This document shows, piece after piece, positions 59,548 through 64,000 of a DNA stretch of 64,000 nucleotides; within the stretch, counting starts at the first letter, position 1; every line of letters begins with the position of its first letter. The stretch covers positions 1 through 64,000 of the forward strand of contig QBYF01000001.1 of NCBI GenBank assembly GCA_003282965.1, read 5' to 3'. Origin of the DNA: Pelagibacteraceae bacterium AG-325-E13. Its GTDB lineage: Bacteria; Pseudomonadota; Alphaproteobacteria; Pelagibacterales; Pelagibacteraceae. The notes beneath the pieces were generated by a model that saw nothing but the letters and a program-made list of their open reading frames with translations, searched no databases and had not been told where the DNA came from. The position numbers were made by a program, and so were the translations under genes.

Positions 59548-59593
59548 CAAGTTATTCGGTAGTAAGCGATCAGCTAACTTGTCCGAGTAGTTT
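59548..59593 (+). promoter_or_regulatory. Structured 5' leader of proteorhodopsin with two mutually exclusive helices
   Basis: Fold A: CAAGTTA (59548-59554) pairs perfectly with TAACTTG (59575-59581). Fold B: a longer imperfect stem pairs 59549-59559 with 59583-59593 (11 bp including four G:U pairs), capped by an inner hairpin of AGTAAGC (59561-59567) and GCTAACT (59573-59579) with loop GATCA and one A:A mismatch. A and B share bases and cannot coexist. The region is clearly richer in G/C than its surroundings and lies 42 bases before the start codon. There is no T-run, so it is not an intrinsic terminator. Confidence 0.5.
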
Positions 59594-59624
59594 ATATATA
59601 AACTAAAAGAAAACTAACTAACGA

Positions 59625-59630
59625 GGGAGG
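59625..59630 (+). promoter_or_regulatory. Strong ribosome binding site of proteorhodopsin
   Basis: GGGAGG five bases before the ATG at 59636, within GAGGGAGG. This is the best Shine-Dalgarno in the window and fits a highly expressed protein. Confidence 0.85.
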
Positions 59631-59635
59631 TTTTC

Positions 59636-60406
59636 ATGAGAAAATTAAGTCTATTTGCTTTAGCGGCAGTTGCCTTTTTGGGTATTACTGGTTCAGCTAA
59701 CGCAGCGACGCCTATGCTAGAGACAGGAGATTTCGTAGGAATATCTTTCTGGCTTGTGTCAATGGGTATGATTGCAACAACTGTATTCTTCTTTGCTGAA
59801 AGAAACACAGTAGCTGCATCTTGGAGAACATCAATTTCAGTAGCTGGACTAGTTACTGGTGTTGCGTTCATCCATTACGTTTACATGAGAGAAGTTTGGG
59901 TGACTACAGGAGATACGCCAACAGTATACAGATATATTGACTGGTTAATCACTGTGCCACTTCAAATGGTAGAATTCTATCTAATCTTGGCAGCTGTAAG
60001 AAAAGTGCCAAGCTCTATATTCTGGAAACTATTAATTGGTTCATTAGTAATGTTAATCGGTGGATACTTAGGTGAAGCTGGCTACATTCAACCATTTGTA
60101 GGTTTCGTAATCGGAATGGCTGGATGGATCTACATCTTGTTTGAAATATTCTCAGGTGAAGCAGGAACATTGGCTGCTAAAACTGGAAACAAAGCAATGA
60201 CAACTGCTTTCAGTGCTATGAGAATAATCGTAACTATTGGTTGGGCTATATATCCATTAGGATATGTGTTCGGTTACCTAACTGGTGGCGTAGATGCAAA
60301 TGCATTGAACATTATCTATAATTTAGCTGACTTTATTAACAAGATCGCTTTTGGTCTAGTTATTTGGGCAGCAGCAATGCAAAATACAAGATTATCTTCT
60401 AGATAA
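59636..60406 (+). CDS. Proteorhodopsin, light-driven proton pump (predicted blue-absorbing)
   Basis: 256 residues: an N-terminal signal peptide (MRKLSLFALAAVAFLGITG, cleavage near 23), then seven helices. Functional residues by alignment to green-absorbing proteorhodopsin (in parentheses): H80 (H75), R99 (R94), proton acceptor D102 (D97), tuning position Q110 (105), proton donor E113 (E108), D232 (D227) and retinal Schiff-base K236 (K231). The D/E pair marks an outward proton pump rather than a sodium or chloride pump; Gln at the tuning site predicts blue absorption, while Leu/Met would be green. Codon use is enriched for stable, GC-richer codons, consistent with high expression. Retinal genes are not in the window. 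It has its own leader and terminator. Confidence 0.98.
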   Translation: MRKLSLFALAAVAFLGITGSANAATPMLETGDFVGISFWLVSMGMIATTVFFFAERNTVAASWRTSISVAGLVTGVAFIHYVYMREVWVTTGDTPTVYRYIDWLITVPLQMVEFYLILAAVRKVPSSIFWKLLIGSLVMLIGGYLGEAGYIQPFVGFVIGMAGWIYILFEIFSGEAGTLAAKTGNKAMTTAFSAMRIIVTIGWAIYPLGYVFGYLTGGVDANALNIIYNLADFINKIAFGLVIWAAAMQNTRLSSR

Positions 60407-60422
60407 TAGATTATAAACTTAA

Positions 60423-60463
60423 AAAAAGGGCGAGTATGTTTTTGCATACTTGCCCTTTTTCTT
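60423..60463 (+). terminator. Intrinsic terminator after proteorhodopsin
   Basis: AAAAAGGGCGAGTATG (60423-60438) pairs with CATACTTGCCCTTTTT (60445-60460) with one G:U pair, loop TTTTTG. The 3' arm supplies a T-run. It isolates the proteorhodopsin message, with the ferredoxin gene starting 25 bases later. The A-rich 5' arm makes it possibly bidirectional. Confidence 0.92.
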
Positions 60464-60484
60464 TAGATCCTTATATATATCACA

Positions 60485-60805
60485 ATGGCTAAAATTACAT
60501 ACACAGATCACCAAGGAAATTCTAAAACCGTTGATGTAGAAAATGGTCTCTCTGTGATGGAAGGCGCTATTCAAAACGATGTGCCTGGCATAGACGCTGA
60601 TTGTGGAGGTTCAATGGCGTGCGCTACCTGCCATGTTTATGTCGAAGAAAAATGGTTAGATAAACTTTCCAAAGCTGAGGATGGAGAAATTGATATGATT
60701 GATATGGCATTTGAACCAAAAAAAAATAGCAGACTTAGCTGCCAACTTATTGTGACGAATGAGCTAAACGGTCTTAAAGTGACAACTCCAAAAAAACAAT
60801 CATAA
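60485..60805 (+). CDS. 2Fe-2S ferredoxin
   Basis: 106 residues. DADCGGSMACATCHVYV gives C40, C46 and C49, with C86 in LSCQL: the C-x5-C-x2-C-xn-C set of adrenodoxin/putidaredoxin-type ferredoxins. A small soluble electron carrier. It is followed, with one base shared, by a ferredoxin-NADP reductase, so the two are probably partners. Confidence 0.94.
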   Translation: MAKITYTDHQGNSKTVDVENGLSVMEGAIQNDVPGIDADCGGSMACATCHVYVEEKWLDKLSKAEDGEIDMIDMAFEPKKNSRLSCQLIVTNELNGLKVTTPKKQS

Positions 60806-61818
60806 TGATAAAAACTGATGTAATAATTATTGGAGCTGGACCTGTAGGATTATTTGCAATCCACCAACTTGGTATTAAAGGACTAAAAGCAGTTGTAATT
60901 GATAATCTAGATAAACCAGGAGGACAGTGTATAGAGCTTTATCCAGATAAACCTATATACGATATCCCAGCTGTTCCTGAATGCACTGGAAAAGAACTTA
61001 CGGATAGATTACTTGAACAAACAAAACCTTTTAAAACAAAATTTTATTTAAATGAAAGAGTTGAAGAAGTAAAATCAATTGAAGATAATTGGAGCATTAA
61101 AACAAGTAATAACAATGAGTTTATTGCGCCAAATATAATTATCGCTGGTGGCGTTGGTTCGTTTGAACCTAGAAAACTGTCTTTAAAAGATGCGGATAAA
61201 TTTGAAGGAACATCAATATTTTATTCAGTGAAAAATAAAGATGATTTTAAAAACAAAAATATTTCTATATTTGGAGGAGGAGACTCAGCGCTTGATTGGG
61301 CGTTAGAATTATCAAAGTCATCTAAAATAACACTAATTCATAGAAGAAAAGATTTTAGAGGAGCGCAACATACTTTAGAAGAAATTAAAAAATCAGAGAA
61401 ACAAGGCAAGATTATAATTAAAACTCCATTTCAATTAAACAATGTTGAAGGAAATGAGAAAATTCAATCTATTACAATTAAAGATGAGAACGGTAAATCA
61501 GAAAAAATCAAAACAGATGTAATATTAAGTTTTTTTGGCCTAGTGATGAAACTTGGCCCAATAGCTGAATGGGGTTTAAATATGGATAAAAAAAATATTT
61601 CCGTAAATCCGAATAATTTTGAAACAAATAAAAAAGGAATATTCGCTGTTGGCGATATATGCACTTACCCCGGTAAACTTAAATTGATATTATCAGGTTT
61701 TCACGAAGTAGCTCTTGCTTCTGTAGAATGTTTTAAAAGAGCAAGACCAAATGAAAAATTCAAGTTCGAATTCACCACTTCTTCTAAAACGATAAAAGAT
61801 AGACTTGGAAAAAAATGA
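60805..61818 (+). CDS. Ferredoxin-NADP reductase, thioredoxin-reductase-like type
   Basis: 337 residues. FAD loop IIGAGPVGLFAIHQLG near 8-23, GGQCIELYPDKPIYDIP near 37-53, NADPH loop FGGGDSALDWALELSK near 153-168 and the C-terminal AVGDICTYPGKLKLI near 276-290. The C-x2-C redox pair of thioredoxin reductase is missing, which is the key difference and marks the FNR2 group. Flavin transfer between NADPH and the adjacent ferredoxin. Confidence 0.92.
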   Translation: MIKTDVIIIGAGPVGLFAIHQLGIKGLKAVVIDNLDKPGGQCIELYPDKPIYDIPAVPECTGKELTDRLLEQTKPFKTKFYLNERVEEVKSIEDNWSIKTSNNNEFIAPNIIIAGGVGSFEPRKLSLKDADKFEGTSIFYSVKNKDDFKNKNISIFGGGDSALDWALELSKSSKITLIHRRKDFRGAQHTLEEIKKSEKQGKIIIKTPFQLNNVEGNEKIQSITIKDENGKSEKIKTDVILSFFGLVMKLGPIAEWGLNMDKKNISVNPNNFETNKKGIFAVGDICTYPGKLKLILSGFHEVALASVECFKRARPNEKFKFEFTTSSKTIKDRLGKK

Positions 61819-62441
61819 TTGAACTTTTAACCGCTAATACGCCAAACGGTAAAAAGATATCTATCATGTTAGAAGAAATAAAGTTTGAGTATAAAGTAAC
61901 AAAAATAAACATCTATAAAGATGAACAATTTAAACCAGAGTTTATAAAGATTAGTCCTTTTAAAAAAATTCCAGTAATAATCGATCATGAAAACAATAAA
62001 AGTCTTTTTGAGTCAGGAGCAATTTTAATTTATTTAGGAGAAAGAAGTGAAAAATTTTATAATAAAGAAGAAAGAACAACTATAAACCAATGGCTGATGG
62101 GACAGATGGCTTATGTAGGTCCATTGTTAGGGCAACACCATCAGTTTCATCATTATAATCCTGGTAAAAGCAAATTTGGTGAGCAAAGATATTTTAAGAT
62201 TGCTAAGCAAATTTATAAGGATTTGGATGAAAGACTGTCAGAAGCAAAATTTTTAGCAGGTGAAAATTACACAATAGCTGATATTGCAACTTTTCCTTGG
62301 ATAGCTAGACATGAATGGCATGATATTGGATTAAAAAAATTTATTAATCTTAAACGTTGGTATGAAGAAATTGCGAAAAGAGATGCTGTTCAAAAGGGGT
62401 ATGATTTACTAAAAAACGGTGAATTAATCCCAAATCCCTAA
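61815..62441 (+). CDS. Glutathione S-transferase family protein
   Basis: 208 residues. N-terminal thioredoxin-like domain with TANTPNGKKISIMLEE near 5-20 and FESGAILIYLGE near 65-76, then an all-alpha domain with AGENYTIADIATFPW near 145-159. It resembles the YfcG/Nu-class GSTs with disulfide or peroxide chemistry. It overlaps the reductase by ATGA, implying a redox-linked operon. The real substrate is unknown. Confidence 0.88.
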   Translation: MIELLTANTPNGKKISIMLEEIKFEYKVTKINIYKDEQFKPEFIKISPFKKIPVIIDHENNKSLFESGAILIYLGERSEKFYNKEERTTINQWLMGQMAYVGPLLGQHHQFHHYNPGKSKFGEQRYFKIAKQIYKDLDERLSEAKFLAGENYTIADIATFPWIARHEWHDIGLKKFINLKRWYEEIAKRDAVQKGYDLLKNGELIPNP

Positions 62442-62863
62442 TCTTCTATAAAAATTTTTTCATCTCTTTCATGTTTTTCTTGAGCTTCTATTGAAAGAGT
62501 TGCAACAGGTCTTGCCATTAATCTTTTTAAACCAATTGGTTCCCCTGTTTCTTCACAATAACCATAAGTTCCATCTTTTAATCTTTGTAGAGCAGAATTG
62601 ATTTTATAAATAAGTTTTCTACTTCTATTAAGAGATTTCATCTCAACTGATTTATCCGTATAAGATGACGCTTGATCTACAATATCAGCTGAGGAGATAT
62701 TATCATCGGACGAATTCAACAAATTACCTAAATTATTTCCTTGAATTATTTCTTTTTTCCATCTGATTAATTCCTCATTAAAAAATTTTTTATGTTTAGC
62801 ACACATGTACTTTTCTTTAGAATTAGGAATATATTTTTTTTTAGTAGTTTTTTTCTTAAGCAT
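62438..62863 (-). CDS. dksA: RNA polymerase-binding protein DksA
   Basis: 141 residues. A coiled-coil with the DD-type acidic tip (SSDDNISSADIVDQAS near 51-67) is followed by GTYGYCEETGEPI and LKRLMARPVATLSIEAQE. Only C103 of the four-Cys zinc finger remains, as in the single-Cys alphaproteobacterial DksA. It acts with ppGpp at promoters in the stringent response. Its TAG interlocks with the GST TAA (CTAA, 62438-62441). Confidence 0.92.
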   Translation of the reverse strand: MLKKKTTKKKYIPNSKEKYMCAKHKKFFNEELIRWKKEIIQGNNLGNLLNSSDDNISSADIVDQASSYTDKSVEMKSLNRSRKLIYKINSALQRLKDGTYGYCEETGEPIGLKRLMARPVATLSIEAQEKHERDEKIFIED

Positions 62864-62888
62864 TTTTTGAGTTTTGGGGAGTATATGT

Positions 62889-62918
62889 TTGAATTTATTC
62901 GTGTCAATAGCTTATAAA
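62889..62918 (+). promoter_or_regulatory. Possible sigma-70 promoter for the GT39 gene
   Basis: TTGAAT (62889-62894), an 18-base spacer and TATAAA (62913-62918), 18 bases before the ATG at 62937. It lies in the divergent gap between dksA and the next gene. AT-rich sequence makes chance matches common. Confidence 0.35.
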
Positions 62919-62936
62919 TTGTATTAATTTGACATA

Positions 62937-64000
62937 ATGATTAATAAAAAAAATACATCTAATACTTTAACAATATTCTTGTTATTTCATTTAATAATTT
63001 GGACTTTAGTGCCGACTTTATCAAATGTGAATTTACCTTTAGATACAATAGAAGCTTTAGCTTGGGGTAGTAATTTAGACTGGGGTTTTAACAAACATCC
63101 CCCACTTAGTGCTTTTGCAGTAGAAATTTTTTACCAGATTTTCGGAAATCAAGATTGGGCTTATTATCTTTTAAGTCAAATTTTTGTAATAACTGCTTTT
63201 ATCGTTGTTTATAAATTTTCGATAGAAATTTTTAATAATAAAAATTTAGCTATTTTATCAGTGCTTTTACTTGAGGGTATTTACTTTTATAACTTTACAA
63301 CCCCAGAATTTAACGTAAATGTTGCACAGTTACCTTTTTGGGCTTTAACTGCTTATTATACTTGGAGATGTATTAAGTATGATAAAGGAACCGACTACGT
63401 ATTTTTAGGTCTTTTTGCTGGTTTAGGAATTTTATCAAAATACCTTTTTATTTATTTAATTATAGGAATAACACTTTTGTTTTTTTATTTTTTAAAGAGA
63501 GGAGCTAGATTTTCTCATTTTTTTATTGCGGGGCTAATAACCTTATTAATCATATTACCTCATTTACTCTGGTTAACTGAAAATAACTTTATTACTATCA
63601 CTTATGGTCTTTTAAGGACTGGTGGAGTTGGAAGTTTTTTAGACCACTTAATTTACCCTTTAATTTTCTTGGTAAAACAAATTGGTCTTCTAATTCCTTT
63701 TCTTCTAATGTTTTATTTTCTCATAAAAAAAGTAAAGCCTAAAATTAATTTAAAAGACAAAAAATTGGTATTTTTACTTTTAATTACTATAGCGCCAATA
63801 TTTTTTATGTTACTTACCTCAATGATAATGGGAGCTAAAATAAGAACAATGTGGATGACACCTTTTTACTTATTTTTTGGAGTTTTATTGATTTATATTT
63901 TTCAAAATAATATTTTAACAAAAAACTTGAATAAATTTTATTTTATTTTTTTATTTTTTTTTCTTATTTCTCCAATATCATATCTAGGAATTTCATTAAC
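62937..64000 (+). CDS. GT39-family membrane glycosyltransferase (ArnT/PMT-like), 3' truncated by window edge
   Basis: The frame from ATG at 62937 stays open to the window end, 354 codons. At least eight hydrophobic helices. PLDTIEALAWGSNLDWGFNKHPPLSAF near 33-59 matches the first periplasmic loop of PMT_2 proteins, with an Asp/Glu pair at D35 and E38 and the K-H-P-P motif near 53-56. Such enzymes move a lipid-linked sugar to lipid A, glycans or proteins in the periplasm. Acceptor unknown. Confidence 0.85.
   Translation, partial: MINKKNTSNTLTIFLLFHLIIWTLVPTLSNVNLPLDTIEALAWGSNLDWGFNKHPPLSAFAVEIFYQIFGNQDWAYYLLSQIFVITAFIVVYKFSIEIFNNKNLAILSVLLLEGIYFYNFTTPEFNVNVAQLPFWALTAYYTWRCIKYDKGTDYVFLGLFAGLGILSKYLFIYLIIGITLLFFYFLKRGARFSHFFIAGLITLLIILPHLLWLTENNFITITYGLLRTGGVGSFLDHLIYPLIFLVKQIGLLIPFLLMFYFLIKKVKPKINLKDKKLVFLLLITIAPIFFMLLTSMIMGAKIRTMWMTPFYLFFGVLLIYIFQNNILTKNLNKFYFIFLFFFLISPISYLGISL

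Noticed and set aside
59548-59593. H-type pseudoknot in the proteorhodopsin leader (59548-59554 with 59575-59581, and 59555-59559 with 59583-59587)
   Set aside because: The connecting loops would be zero and one base, too short to cross a 7-bp stem. The pairings are better read as alternative helices.
59548-59593. Intrinsic terminator of an upstream gene
   Set aside because: No gene on the plus strand ends here and no T-run follows the stem.
60805-61818. Thioredoxin reductase
   Set aside because: The fold is similar but the C-x2-C redox pair is missing; the adjacent ferredoxin supports ferredoxin-NADP reductase.

Overview
The window looks like the chromosome of a Pelagibacterales (SAR11) alphaproteobacterium. 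The evidence is the very AT-rich composition, Lys/Asn/Ile-rich proteins, gene spacing of a few bases, alphaproteobacterial markers (TrcR/DUF1013, a short cytochrome aa3 subunit IV beside a split-alpha transhydrogenase, a glyQ-glyS-ppdK run) and a proteorhodopsin-ferredoxin-reductase cassette. No phage, insertion sequence, transposase or CRISPR array was seen. No gene-free stretch reaches 300 bases; the longest are about 225 bases upstream of proteorhodopsin and about 150 bases between ispB and a signal-peptide-peptidase-like gene.

Layout. 1-1760: end of a surface-polysaccharide region (FkbM-like tail, sugar nucleotidyltransferase, family 2 glycosyltransferase), closed by tRNA-Val(GAC) and a 5S rRNA gene with no 16S/23S beside it. 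2027-5789: bL36, a small membrane protein, proton-translocating transhydrogenase (pntAA-pntAB-pntB) and a transaldolase-family enzyme. 5786-15184, minus strand: transketolase, phosphoglycerate kinase, class I aldolase, thiE, efp, an inositol-phosphatase-family gene, bL31, trcR, bS21 (apparent ATT start), a cold-shock protein, initiator tRNA-Met and typA. 15256-32897: zapA, fau, ymdB-like, yebC, ruvC, the complete tolQRAB-pal-cpoB envelope operon, tilS, ftsH, a frameshifted folP, glmM, thiD, purA, then rpoH and rluD on the minus strand. 32923-36991: tRNA-Arg(TCG) followed by an accessory-looking minus-strand cluster (GT17 transferase, FkbM methyltransferase, 2OG-Fe(II)-like oxygenase, ABC-2 exporter). 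36992-52247: tsaC, isoprenoid genes (xseB-ispA-dxs, ispB), aroC, pdxH, a serine protease, glyQS, ppdK, nadC-nadA and tRNA-Leu(GAG). 52356-59409: DEAD-box helicase, a 38-residue membrane peptide, a CBS protein, a DUF4396 membrane protein, ygfZ-like, pyrC, a secreted cupredoxin and a propionate/acetate-CoA ligase. 59548-62863: structured leader, proteorhodopsin (residues predict blue absorption), terminator, 2Fe-2S ferredoxin, TrxR-like ferredoxin-NADP reductase, glutathione transferase and dksA. 62937-end: a partial GT39 membrane glycosyltransferase.

How the parts fit. Energy and redox genes dominate: proteorhodopsin and transhydrogenase exchange light, proton-motive force and NADPH, and the ferredoxin/reductase pair lies directly behind the light pump. 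Central carbon enzymes (tkt, pgk, fba, ppdK, transaldolase) and short cofactor pathways (NAD, thiamine salvage, folate, PLP, isoprenoids) fill most of the rest. Three regulators or ribosomal proteins (bL36, bL31, DksA) lack their usual zinc ligands. All eight convergent protein-gene pairs are packed so tightly that five interlock their stop codons in the same four bases.

Most worth following up: the two-state RNA leader of proteorhodopsin, the ATT start of rpsU, the A8-tract frameshift in folP and the similar A8 puzzle at 15246-15275, and the tRNA-adjacent glycan/oxygenase/exporter cluster.
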